Assembly: GCA_905182985.1 (NCBI GenBank)
Contig: CAJJDN010000041.1
Location: 224,059-288,058 of the forward strand
Origin: Paramecium sonneborni
Taxonomy: Eukaryota > Ciliophora > Oligohymenophorea > Peniculida > Parameciidae
Reading direction: 5' to 3'
Length of the DNA: 64,000 nucleotides
A program made the position numbers and the translations under genes. Positions 38,401 to 51,702 of this stretch are shown here, in pieces; positions within the stretch are counted from its first letter, which is position 1; every line of letters starts with the position of its first letter. The notes under the pieces are model-generated. The model saw nothing but the letters and a program-made list of their open reading frames with translations, did no database searches and had not been told where the DNA came from.

Positions 38401-38716
38401 ACCATTCTGGAGCAGTTTCTGCATTTTATAAATTTAGAATTCCTCCTCCAATTAATTCTTCTGAATTTTTTTTTTGTGGATCTATATCAAATACAGAAAC
38501 ATTTAAGTTTGAATTCTTAGGATCATATACTAATTAAAATGTTTCATTCCAAATTGGAAATTTTCCTTAATTTGTAGCTGTTTTAGTTTTAAACTTTTAG
38601 TTTCCTAATTGAATTACAGTAAATGGATCTTATTTGCCTTTTCCTCTTTATTCATCAAGATCTTGAAGTAATTTTGCCCCTTTTACAGTTATATTCAAAT
38701 TGGGTTTGCTTTTCAT
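35441..38716 (-). CDS. Polycystin-2-like cation channel with N-terminal C2 and DPY30-like modules
   Basis: About 1,000 aa. Residues 1-130 are a C2 domain (KPNLNITVKGAKLLQDLD, DPFTVIQLGNQKFKTKTA, FPIWNETFQL, SVFDIDP). A DPY30-like helix pair follows near residue 200 (ALNEVAEKNPENQIDYFADC LL). Then come a coiled coil and a compact domain (GYYITLKNQSNAVQVKVPGT). The channel begins near residue 480: a first membrane segment, the polycystin ectodomain (FGGYVWQLNL), further segments, and pore/S6 (FYSFLGLLRCTL; YVIVMVLTMIMVPIFISLMT). Introns at 37957-37997 (41 nt) and 37817-37838 are clear; those inside the channel (36550-36100) are only partly resolved. A ciliary calcium channel is likely. Confidence 0.8.
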
Positions 38717-38732
38717 AATTTTAATAATAATA
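38717..38732. promoter_or_regulatory. 16-bp divergent intergenic region between polycystin and VPS13
   Basis: Only 16 bp separate the ATG codons of the two divergent genes, both of which are fixed by conserved N-terminal domains. Transcription must start within a few bases of, or inside, the opposite coding region. Confidence 0.7.
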
Positions 38733-41700
38733 ATGTTTGAAAAAATTCTCTCAAGAATTTTATTGACGTATTTTGGTAAATTCATTAAAGGCTTTGATCA
38801 AACAACTTTATAGTTGGCTCTTTGGAGTGGTAACATTGTTATAGAAAATGTTTCATTAAAGACAGAAATATTTACAGATTTAGAATTACCATTAGAATTA
38901 AAATTCAGTTCAATAGGTAGATTAATTCTAAAAATACCTTGGAATAAATTATCATCTGCTCCTGTAGAAGTTGTATTAGAAAATATTTTGATTGTATTTA
39001 ATCGATTACCTTAATAAAGATGGGATATTGATGATTCCATATAAATTAAAAGAAAGTTTACTAAATTATTGGAAAAGGTTAGATAGAGTATTTCTCTAAA
39101 AAAGAAAGAACAAAGTGAGAATTCTGGGTACTTTGAAAAATTAACACTTAAAGTAATTGACAATTTGTAAGTTTCCTTGAAAAATATTCATTTTCGTTTT
39201 GAAGATTAAAATTATTCATGGGGTATTAAAATGGATTCTTTAACAGCATTAACAACTAATGAGCAATTTGTTGTAGCTTTTGTTGATAGAGACGATAAAA
39301 ATACAAAGTTTGTACCAAGAAATAAATTAATTGATCTAAACAATTTATAATTATATTGGAATACTAAAGAAACCATTTTTGTATCTGAAAATATTCCAGA
39401 AGAATAACTACAAATTTTTAATTATGTCATTTAAATAAGTGCTTAATTTAAATTAATAATTAATCATAAAGAAAGATTTGAAAAACCACATTATCTTTTA
39501 GATATGTAATTAGATCAAATTAATTTAAATCTAAGGCATACTTAATTAATATAAATAATATCATTTTTAGAATTAATTTCAAATTATAACAGTAGATTAT
39601 GGTCTTAAAAATAAGAATTATTGTAATAAGATGTTAATATTTATTAATCAAAATATTGCGATGTTTTCATATTGTTTTTGAAAAATGATTTAAAAGATAT
39701 TGAATAATTAGGAGATGAAGATGAAACTCTTGAATTTAAAAAATTAATTAGATCAGTTCCTTTTAAATAATTAGAATCTTGGAGTTAATAAGCATAAAAA
39801 AAATATTTATTAGATTTAAAGGTTTAAGAATATTAGAAATAAAAATCTAAAAAAGAAAAGGGTTGGTTCAATTTTGTGGGGGGATAAACATAAGAGGAAA
39901 TTAATGATTCTGAATTAAAATCCCTAGAAGAATTTATTGATAATGAAGAAATCAGTATAGTGTGTAGACCTTCTGAATCAGTAAAATTTAAACTTATAGC
40001 AAAATTAAAGTAAGCTCATATATAATTGGTTAAAGATAATAATACTTTTTAAGATGAAGGAATAATAAAATAATTAGAATAAATAGAAATAGATTGGACT
40101 TAATATGAAAACAAAGATTTCTCATTTTCTACAATGATTAAAAAAGTTAGTTTATAATTGGTAAAAAATTAGCAAATTGAAGAAATTTGTTAGCCTACTT
40201 AAGAAACAAAGGAGTTTCTTAAAATATCCTTAACAAAAACAACTACTATAAAGGTTTGTAGATTGGATTTTCGTTTTCTGATGTAGAGTTTAACAATAAA
40301 TTATAATCCTTGTATAATCAGAATAATAAGAGAAATAGCAGAAGTTAAAAAAGGAGATTATGTTGAATAGACTTTGAAAACCGCAACATGGAATTAAATA
40401 GAGAAAATATAAGATTCAACTGAATCTTAGTTATAGAATATTTTATAATCAAATATTCAATTAAATATTGATACTTAGATTTTAGAACCAATATTAAAAT
40501 TATCAATAAATAATAATGAGTTTTGGTTGGTGAAAATGGATAGCTTTCATATTAGTACAAAAGGTTCTAATTAATAAGATTTATATGAGAAATTTGATAT
40601 TTCTTTGAGCAACTTCAAATTTTTATATTATCCAGAAAGATTTGAGGATTAAACATTGTAGGTTTTGAATGATTATAATTTATTTATTTAAGTTTAAAGG
40701 TTGAAGAGTATCAATCATGAATTAATAAAAAAAGAAAATAAACCTATAATTATAATCTTAGGAAAATTAGATCCTATTAATATTACGATTAATGAAAAGG
40801 TATATAAACATTTAGTTTATTTACCTGAAACCATTTATCCTACATAATCTGAACTTTAGAGATTATAATAGTTGGAATTAGAGAAATAGCTTATATTAAA
40901 ATATAAAGTAAAAGATGGAATTTTAAAAAGACAAGGATAATTAATCAAAACATGGAATTCTTAATTTGTAGTATTAAGTAACTTTGATTTATATTTTTAT
41001 GATTAAGAAAATGTTTTAATGGCAAATTCAAAATTAAGTTTATTCAATTCAACTTTGTAATTATTGCAAGTCGATGATTAGTAACATTCCTTTAAGATAA
41101 CTAATAAATCTGGAGAATATATTTTTGCTTGTGAAAATAAAAATGAATTAAGAGATTGGATTAATAAAATTAAACTGTAAATTTAATAATATTAATCTTA
41201 TGAAGAAATTTAAGAAAAATAAGTAGAATAAATAAAGGTTAAATAAAATGACTAAATGTAGATTGATTTATCAATAAAGAAGATAGAGGTGAAATTATAT
41301 AAAGATAATAATTATCCTAGTGTTTATTAAGAACATCTTTTATTTTTGTTAAAAATAAATAACTTAAATTTTTAAACAATTAAATAACAATAAATTTAGC
41401 AACTAATATAGATTGATAATTTATCAATTTAAGATTGGATATTTGATTATAAAAATCCTCAAAATTAAGATTTGATTATTTTAAGTAATAAAGTTGAAAG
41501 TCAACCTTCTTTAAGAATAGAATTAACTCCAAAAAAACAAAAGATAAATGTAGATTAATTATAAATAAATTGGAAACCAGATACATTTTTAAAGATTAGA
41601 TTATTATTATAGATAATCGAAGATAGGAAATCAAGGAAATGGTATTTTGCAGGTGTTCGAGATTTTGAAGCAGAATAGTTGAAAAGAGGAAGGAATTGTG

Positions 41701-44700
41701 ATTAAGAAGAATTAAAGAAAAATAAATTAATTGATGGATTAAAAGCTGAATTTAATAAATGTCAAAGATATGGTTAATCAAAATTGAAAGTGAAACAAAA
41801 GTTTAATACTTTGGTTGATCATTAAAATTTTTTGAATGATTATGAATGGATTGAGAATCAGATTTTATCATAATATCAAATAAAGAGTAGCAAGAATACA
41901 ATAATGGAATTGGAAACATCTATAAATTTTATTTCAGTTAATTTCTTTCATAGAACTAGTCATAGTTTGCTTTTTAAATGTGATTTAGATGAGGTGAAAT
42001 TTACATTTAAAAAATTATAATTTAGTTATTATTTGGATACTCATTTGAAAGATATAAGTTTATATGATATGACAAATTATCCATTTACGATAGATAGCAA
42101 TTTATATTTTGATTTGATAAAACCATAGAAATTATTAGGGAAGAGAGATTAATATGATGAATGGGTTGTAAGATTTAGATTTAGTGGATATGATGAAATA
42201 ATAATAGCAAATTAAGATAGAGTTAATGCATTTCTTTTAATTGAAATAAATCCTGTATTTGCAATATATCAACATTAACCTTTAATGAGATAGATAGATT
42301 ATATAGTAAATTAAATAGTTACTTTGATAAGAGAACCTGAAGCATTAACTATGAATACTGGATATATTGAACAAAAGAGAAGGAATAATAATTAATTGAA
42401 AGCAAAAAGAGTATGGGGTGATATAGATTTAATTTAATCTAAATTTATATGCCCAACATTTTTAGATTTGAGAATTATTATAAATAAACCATTGGCAATT
42501 ATTAAGGGATGGCCTGATTTTACTGAATATTTTTAATTGGATTGTGAAGTAGTAGAAGTATATAATAAATAATATATTGATATGAGTAGATTGTTATAAG
42601 AAGGAGGTATTTAATTGATATAATCAAATGAAGAATGGATGCCTGATGGTAAAATTAGAAAAGCATGGAGTGAAGCATATTGTATTGAAGGACACAATAT
42701 GCAAATTTAATATTTTGAAGGAGGAATTAATTAAATTAGTTCTTTATTTGAATTTAATTTATCATTTGAAAGAGCCTTACATTATTTTGAAATAAATGAA
42801 TTGTATGATAATGTGATAATGGATGGAAGTATCAGAATTCGATCATGTATGTCTCCTATAATATTGAAATTATACAGAAAAGAATATTTAGAAATATGTA
42901 AAATGATATTTCATAATTTTACTAATGATGATTTTAAAGATAAATTATACATACATGATTTTGAAGTTGTTCGTTTATTTGAACCTGCTCCAATATCATT
43001 TTGGTTAGATTTTATGGATATTTCAATATTTGCATTAAGCAAGAAATCATAATAACCATTAGTATAAGTAAATATGAAATTATTGAGATTAGAATGGTTG
43101 AAAGCAACTCATATAAATTTAAATTTGTTTAGTTAATTAATCACTATGTTTCATTATGATGAATTAAATAATGAATTAGGATTTGTGGGAGAACTGAATT
43201 CAAATCAAAATTAAGATAAACTATTTTAAGTGAATTAATTGATAAATGGTGAAAAACCCACAAAACAAAGAGAAGAGTTCAACAGATATATTTTTGATCA
43301 AGATTTTAATAAGGAATAATCTTAATTTTAAATGTTATTTTATATATAAAAGCCGAGTTCAGATAAAGAATGTCATATAGTTTTAAAAAATGTTAGAATG
43401 ACAGTAGAACCAACAATATTTATAAATGTAGGTTTATGGAGTAGATTGGAGTAATAATGTTGGCCTATTTAAACAGAATTTGGAGAGATGCCAAGTATTA
43501 AATTAATTGTTGAGATTTTAAATTCAAGTTTATGTCTGTAAGGATTGGATAATAATTACATACTTGGAACTAAAGGTGATATTTCATATGTTTGGAATAG
43601 AAGTAGATTCTTACATCCCGATCAAATAATCATAAATCTAAAAAATAATTAATTAGATAAAAAGTAAATAGATGTTATAGGAGATGCATTTGAACATAAA
43701 GTAAATTTAAAGAATTTAGAACTATTTAAATGCAAATTCATCGATTATATAAATTATGATCTTAAATATGTAAGAAAGAGACATATCATTTTACCATTCT
43801 CATTATTTTTCTGTATTAAAAATGAATTGTAAGTTGAATATAGTAAGTAATTCATCTATTATCATAATAAATATTCACTTCATATTGATAAAACTATATG
43901 TAAGTTTTCTTACTAGGATTTAGTATTAATAATGAGTATATCAGATAAATTGAAATCGAGTAAATAAGAAATTATTAGAGAACCTATTTACTAAATAGAA
44001 GAGATTATGAATTAAGAATAACCAATTAATAATTTATATGATGCTATTATTAGTGGATTATAAATTGTAGTTATAAATGATGCTGGTGAAGCTTATGTTC
44101 CTGTCTTTGATTTAACATTATCAGAAACTCAATTGTAATTTCAGTAGGCCAACTCTAAATCTATATTTTCTACTGTAATTAAATTAAGTAGTTCATTTTA
44201 TAACCCTAAGATTGCTATTTGGGAACCAATCTTAGAAAGTTGCAATTTTTCAATTGATGTATGTTTAAATCCTAATGGAGAACCTTAAAAAATTATATTC
44301 TTAGAGATGATTTAAGAATAATAAACTCTCAATATCAATTTATCTGCTTAAATGATTAGTGTTTTTCATAAAACATTCATTTCATGGAAGTAAGAGATGG
44401 AACAAAATAAAAAAGATCAAAGAAAATCTTATATAGAATAATAATCTGATAAATAATTAGAGAGATCTATGAGTATTTAAATAGATAAATCTTTACAAAA
44501 TTTTAAATAGTAAAAGTAAGAATATAATGAATAATAAATATTCCCAGATGAAAGAATTGATAATGTTGATTATGTTTCTCCTTACACTATAAGAAATGAA
44601 ACAGGATTTATACTTGAAATTAGTGATACAACAAATATAAATAGAAAGTATATTCTATAGTCTAATTCTTCAATTAATTTTGAAATTGATGCTGATTTTG

Positions 44701-47700
44701 ATTAAATGTTTGCTAGAGAAAGAGATGATTTACCATAATAATAATAAAGATTAGTTACTATCAAAGTTATACATAATAAATATGAATTTGAACCTATGAA
44801 ATCTATAGATTTAGATTGTATCAAAGTTACAAGATGTCCAATCAAACCTATTAATAAAAACACCAATCACACTTTTATGTTATTCATAGAAGTTGTACCA
44901 AAAGATACAAGAAAACTACTTTTGATTTCTTCAGAAACCATAATTTTCAATTAAACCAATATGGTTATTGATTTATAATTATTTGATCTATAAGGCACTT
45001 AAGAATCAAAAAATATTTATTAAGCTCAAATTGAACCTTTTAGAGCATTTAGTGTACCTATTGATAGAACCAGATAATATTTTCATTTTAAATTTGAAGG
45101 GGATTAAAAATATAGTCATTATATTAATTTAAGATACTTATCTGATAATATTGAAAAGAAATATGAATATAAACATAATGATTATTTCACAATAATTAGA
45201 TGTTCTAAAAGAAATGTTAATTAAACTATTGTTTATTTGGAATCACCATTTTAAATTAAAAATTGTTTACCTATCAACATTTCATATGAATTATATGGTG
45301 ATTCTGAATAAGATTTATTAAATGATTCTATAATTATCCATTAATAATAAATTGATAATGAATAATCAAATCTCACTAATATTAATCTTAAACACTTAGA
45401 CAAATATTAATATGATAATTTGTAGTAGAGAGAAAAGGGATAGATCATGAAATAAGAATAGAAGTTAATACACACTATTTCATCTAAAGGTAGATTAGCT
45501 ATTACTTTAAAATTACCATTCTTTTAAAATTCAGGAATTCATATGTTATATCATGCTAAATTCGGTCCTTTTTTAGTTGACAATATTTAATTATGTGACT
45601 TTTTCGGAAATACTACTGGATATGTACTAATTGATCAAATTAAAAATGTATTTTATATCTATTGTAAATAAATGATTGTCAACGAATTACCCTTTAAAGT
45701 TTATTGTTATGGAATGACAGACATTAAAAAAGGCAATCCAAGTATTATTGCTGGATAACCTATGAAAGATTTATAATCAAATGATTCAGATGAACTTCAA
45801 AATATTACACTTTTTAATGACTAATAATATATATCATTTTCTGCTACTGAGAACCATAATTAATTTTCTGAAACATTAAATTTAAATTACACTGGAAATT
45901 AAACTGTTAGAATACAAACTGAATTAAATTAAATTATAGAAGTTGGTTATAATATCTCTTTAATGTGTGTAGACAGATAAAAACCTTTAGTAACTAAGGT
46001 TTTAACAATTTCACCAAGATTTATCATCGTTAATTAAACCTAAAATACTATCCATATACTTCAAGAATCAAACCATTAATATTTGGAGATAAAATCAATG
46101 GATAGAAAACCTTTGGTTTGGTATTCTACACGTTATTAATACATTTCTATTCATTATTAGGATGAATTCATTGAATGGTCACCAGCTAATCCAATTGATC
46201 CAAATGGAAATGGTTTCCAATGTTTTACTATTAGAGCTGTTAATAATCTATCAACAATAAAACACTTTAATTGTATATCAAATAGAGACAATTAAATAAT
46301 CTATTTAATAATTGTAGAGTGTAAACCAATAGCTCTATTAAATTCAATCTATGAATAATAATCTTAAAGAAATTCATTAATTTAGTAATAATAGTAATAA
46401 AAATAAATTATAAATGCCAATTAAGTTGATCCACCTTATGTGATTGTGAATAATTTGGAATTGGTGAATTTGATTTGTTATCAATACTGTTGTTCAGATG
46501 AAAAGTATAGCCATCGATATAAATTCACTGAATACAAATTGTATATTAATAATAACTAAGAATGTGCATTTTCTTGGGAATATCCATGCGAAAGAAGAGA
46601 TTTAGTGATACAATTGTAATTTGAAGGAGAATTGAGAACTCATTATCAAATGAATCCAATATTTATCAACCTTGAAGAAGCTGAAGCTGTTAAAAAATAT
46701 GTGATATCAAGTGGATTAAATGAATAAGAACAATACAAATTTTATATAATTTCACTTTGGGAAGGTGCTAGTAGAAAATTAAAGTTTTAATAATAAGAAG
46801 TTGAGAATTAATAAGATTAACATGATACAAATATATTAAAATTAGATATAAATTTAAATAATGTAGGTATTTCATTAATAGACTAATTTTATACAAAAAG
46901 GGTGGAGTTAATTTATATTTATTTCTAAGGGCTTGAATTTAACTTATTATAAACAACTCAGAGCAAAAGATCAGAATTCAAAGTGAAATATATCAATATC
47001 GATAGTAATTCATCAAGTAAGACTATGTTTCCTGTAATATTTACTCCGACTAAATACAAGGAGATCTTTGAGTTTAATAGATTTCATTTATATTTTTTAC
47101 TTGAATAATCTACTTAGGTAAAATCAATTTCACTGATAAAAAATATAAGAGCTTGTCTTCAACCAACAACATTAAGATTTACATCTGAAATGTTAGAACA
47201 ATTATATTAAGTTTATAAATAGATTACATAATCATTCAAATCTAATTTAAGAGGGGATGATTAATTAAAAAAGTTTGATTTTGAATATGCAATCAGCTAA
47301 GAAGAATAGTAGAAATTGCAATAATCAAATAGTGTTACATTATCAAACAAAGTTTAAAATAAATATGGAGTAGGATCTTTTGGAATATAAAATAATATAG
47401 AATGGTAAGAACTGGTGATTGAATTGAATGATTAATAAGCAACATATATCAATAAGATTGAGATATCTTCTCTTAACTTTAATTTAACTTTTTATAGTAG
47501 TGCAAAATCCAGTCTATAGTACAATATGTTGACATAAATATTAAAGACAATAGGAATAGTGGCAGGAAATATTGATGAAGCTCCATTAATATTAGATGGA
47601 ATATCTTTAGAGAATTCATTTGATACATCACATGCTATTATGACTATATTGGCAACCCATTATAAAGATATGCTTTTTAATTTGATTTTAAAATTATTAG

Positions 47701-48657
47701 GTTCGATTGAAATCTTTGGTAATCCTGTGGGGTTAGTAAAACACTTAGCAAAAGGAGTTTATGATCTATTTGATAAACCTATTGAAGGTTTTATAAAAGG
47801 TCCAATTGAAGGTGGAATTGGAATAGTTAAAGGAGCTGGAAGTTTAGTTAAAAATACTGTAAGTGGAGTCTCCAATTCTACTAGTAAGATTGCTGGAAGT
47901 ATTAGTGGTAGTTTGGCTTATATTAGTTTAGATAAAGTATATAAATAAGAGAGAGAATAAATAAGAGTTGTTAAACCAAATTAATTATTGTCTGGAATAT
48001 ATTTTGGAGGATAAATGTTATACGTATCCCTTACAAGAGCTGTTGTAGGAGTGTTTGATTTACCTGTCAATTAAGCTAAAAGAAAAGGAATGAAAGGATT
48101 AACTATTGGAATACTTGAAGGTACTGCTGGTTTTTTTATTAAACCATTTGCAGGAGTATTTGATTTTGTAAGTAAGACAACTGATGGACTTAAAGCTACT
48201 GCATAATATTGGGATGATAAAGCAAATGATAAGAGAACCAGAGATATTAGGGTTATGTATTAATAAGAATAATTGTATAAAAATTATAATGAGAAAGATG
48301 CTAAAATTATGTAATTTTTAATTAGCATGAATAATAAATTAGAGGATTATTATTACTATGATAGTTTTGAATATGAGTCAGGAGGCACAGAATTAGTTTT
48401 CGTTTTGATGTATTAACAATTCTTTAATTGTGACAGAAAGAATAAAAGATTTATATGGTTAATCGATCCGAATAGTGTATAAGATGTTTAAATGATTAAT
48501 GATGGTGTTTTGTTTTTGTTAAAAGATTACAACGAAAAGTATAAAGTACTTTTTTTGAGTTATTTAATAGGCTTAACAAGTATAATTACATATGACATAA
48601 TAAAGATAGAAGGAATAAGTGATATTAAAATCTTAATGGCTCTTGAGTAATATTTGA
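38733..48657 (+). CDS. VPS13: VPS13 bridge-like lipid transfer protein with internal PH domain
   Basis: About 3,299 aa; essentially one exon with a single 25-nt intron near the end (48546-48570). VPS13 forms a long groove that moves lipids between membranes at contact sites. The chorein N-terminus is textbook (MFEKILSRILLTYFGKFIKG, ALWSGNIVIENVSLK, LELKFSSIGRLILKIPW). A PH domain is inserted near residues 720-815 (DGILKRQGQLIKTWNSQFVV, ending ELRDWINKI). The C-terminal region has the conserved glycine-rich helices: GSIEIFGNPVGLVKHLAKGV, FIKGPIEGGIGIVKGAGSLV and NTVSGVSNSTSKIAGSISGS. The stop is 24 bp before the next start codon on the same strand. Confidence 0.95.
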
Positions 48658-48681
48658 TAATAATTTATTTAACTTTCTTTT

Positions 48682-50516
48682 ATGCCATATCTATAATCTT
48701 TAAGTAACACGTTCAAAAAGTTTAATGTCTATACAAGACCTGTGAGTTTATTACTTTTGAAGGAATAAGGACATAGAACATATTTGGGAGTTTTCCTCAC
48801 CACAATTCTTGTGAGCCTTGTAATTTTAGTTTATTACAGTGGATTGATGTCACTCATAGTTAGAAACAATCCAAGTGTTATCACTTATACACAATATTAG
48901 GAACATCAAAGTGCATTTTATTTGACTCCCTCAAATTTCAGCATTGCAATTGCTTAGAAAGGATTTGATCTGTTAGATTCTTATATTTTAGAAGGAGCCC
49001 TTGGAGGAGTAGACAGGTATTATAATAATTAATAAAATAGTGATAACTTTCAGGAAATACCATTAACAAAATGTATAGATTTTAAATTTAGTGATCCTTC
49101 TTTGAATGCTTACTTCGATAAGACGGATCAAATCTGGTACTGTTTAGACTGGAATTCGATTGGTTCAATAATGATTGAGGGTGGTTTAGAATCCTCTAAA
49201 GATAAATCATTATAAATTATAGTTAAATAATGCACCTCAATGTATATTATTAAATTAATCCTAGAACCTAATGTACATATCCTAATATATTAGATAGTGA
49301 TTAATTCCTATTTAAAATGACATCAGCCAATACAGATATCTCTAACTTCAAAACTCCTGCATCTCTTATTGGCAAAACTTTCAGTCTTACATCTCTGACT
49401 AAGTTTGCCAAATAATTGAATATTATACTCTAACCACAATAAACCCAAACTGATAATGGGTATATCATTCAAGATTAATATTAAGATACACTTCTTTCTA
49501 TTTCTAATTATTATGAGACCATTCTTGATAAAGATTTTGATTAGCATATATTTGAAATTAATATTTCACTGGATCAAAAAACTTTAATTACTTAAAGATC
49601 CTATCCAAGAGTATATTAATTCTTAGGAGACATAGGTGGTTTTTGGGAAATTATTTTTCTATGTTCTCTTTTATTCATTATGCCCTTTAATAATTTATCA
49701 TACAGAGTTTCTTTATTAAATGAACTTTTCAATTTTGAATTAGATTATGATAATAAAATACATCCAGAACATAAAGGTAGTACTAAAGTTAAAGAGATCT
49801 TAAATAAATCTGTTTAACTTGAGAAATTTAATAGAATGTCTAAAGTTGCAGAACATGATGAATAATAAAAATCTAAATTATTAGATTAAATTTCTAATGA
49901 TATCACATAATTTTTTAAAGAATAAGATAGTAAATTAGATCTATAATTATTTGATTATTTTGGCTGTTGTTAATGTAAAAAGGGAGGAAAAAGAGATCTA
50001 ATTAATTTTTCTATGAGTAAAATCACTCACACTCTGGATATTACTTATATCATTAAAAAACTTTAAGAAATTGATAAATTAAAATTGATTTTATTAAATT
50101 CTGATTAAATCAAGTTATTTGATTATTTACCAAAACCTAAACTTGGATTACATATGAAACCAAGTGAAAATGAATATTGTTCTATTCTAAAACCTGAATT
50201 ATCTGATTTGGATAAAGCTTTAGAAGCTTAAAAAGCTTTTCAGGCACTTTAGGATTAAGAAGATGAAATTACACCTAAATTAGTCAAACTTTTAGATGAT
50301 GATCTTGTTTCACTTTTCAAATTATAACTAAATAAAGGTGTAAACCGTTTCGTGAAAAAACCAGCTTAATTAGCTGATGCAGTCTAATAATTAATGCTTA
50401 TTAATGCTAAAGAAAAAGAAAATAAAAAGGAAAAAGATAAAAAAAAAAAAAAAAAGAAAAAGAACGAATCTAGCGAATCAGAAAATTCATAATCATCTGG
50501 TTCTGATAAGGAATGA
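48682..50516 (+). CDS. Ciliate-type membrane protein with large extracytoplasmic domain
   Basis: 595 aa; introns 49017-49040 and 49242-49264 leave an exact codon count. A short basic head is followed by a membrane segment (GVFLTTILVSLVILVYYSGL), an extracytoplasmic domain of about 200 residues with paired Cys (LTKCIDF, WYCLDW, QCTSITQCTYP), and a second membrane segment at RVYQFLGDIGGFWEIIFLCS. A long cytoplasmic tail ends in a Lys run and a Ser/Glu-rich acidic end. The two-span layout with FLGDIGGFWEI recalls a large family of ciliate putative membrane proteins. Its role is not known. It follows VPS13 by 24 bp. Confidence 0.7.
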
Positions 50517-50993
50517 AAAATATAATTAAATAGCATTTAACAATCTTTTAATATTTTTAAATTTGAATCAAAACAAAATGTTACTAAATATTATTATTTT
50601 AGCTCTATTAATTATTTTTGAATACAGAAATTTAATTTCTATGGTTATTAAAATTTTTATCTGAAATATTATAAACGAAACTTATTGCATAAAATTACAA
50701 TAATTTCACACTAATTTTTCTATAAAAGATCAAATAAAGTTGTACGCACTTTGATATTGATATATAAATTTTTTAATTAATAAATTCAATTAATCTATTA
50801 AAAAACTTCTATAAGTTAAGGAAATTTTAAAGAATACTAATAAAGTTTATATAAAATCATTTTATTGCAAATTTATGATTAAGGTTATTATAGAATATAT
50901 CTTAAACATTTTAAAAAATTTAAAATATAAATTTGAGCAATAAATAAAATAGTATTTATATGAATATTTATATTTTCAATATTAGTAGGTCTT
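50517..50993. other. Intergenic, nothing recognised
   Basis: About 475 bp of AT-rich DNA between convergent genes. Confidence 0.5.
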
Positions 50994-51473
50994 TCAAAAA
51001 AGAAGTTGTTCATCTGGTTTTTTAACTCTATGTTTAGATCTAAAATGAATATATTAAATTTTAAACCTAAGTTAATTTAAAATTTCTTTTAATTCATTTG
51101 AAGTATAAGGTAGATCATCATACAATTTAGGGGTATATTCTTTTAACTAAAAAACACATGGTTTTATATTTTATTAAAAAAATTATTAGTTTATGGTTGG
51201 AAGCTTTATATTTATAGGAGAATGACAAGATTTTGATATTTCTGTTAAAGATCTTTTACTCTTTCCATCTTTTGAGATAACTACATTTCTTGTATTAGGT
51301 TATACTGATAAATAGTTTATTTGATAATCCATAAGTTAAGACTATTTTATTTAATGTTACTTTTCTTATGAGGATCCAAATGCAATTTTAGATAGTCGTC
51401 TTTTTTTCTTTTTTTTTTTAAATTACCATCTATTATCAATCTAGTTTTTGAGGATGAATGAATGAAAATTCAT
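50994..51473 (-). CDS. Small basic hypothetical protein
   Basis: 159 aa, one frame without introns from ATG 51473. A Lys/Arg run (KKKKKKRRLSK) lies near residue 25. The middle contains SVQPNTRNVVISKDGKSKRS and the end DDLPYTSNELKEILNQLRF. No membrane segment or known domain is seen. The frame is also open upstream of the chosen ATG, so the start is not certain. It lies about 230 bp downstream of the next minus-strand gene. Confidence 0.55.
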
Positions 51474-51702
51474 TTATCCATTGATATTTAGAGAATTTTA
51501 CATTATAATTTAAATAAAAAAATTTACATATTTTTTAATTGTCCTAATGGTTTCTCATCTATTTTCAAGTGTTTATAGATTGGCTTTAAATTAAAAACTA
51601 AATGTACTTTTTTTAATATTTAATACAAACTTATTAATAAAATACTTTTAAAGATAAAAATATAGTTTTCATGATATTTTGGATTATTAATTAATTATAT
51701 AT

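Noticed and set aside
38218..38520. Plus-strand 100-residue membrane-like ORF
   Set aside because: It is antisense to the C2 domain of the polycystin gene.
49323..49547. Minus-strand ORF starting MLIKIFIKNGLIIIRNRKKC
   Set aside because: It is antisense to the extracytoplasmic domain of the membrane protein at 48682-50516, whose exons give an exact codon count.
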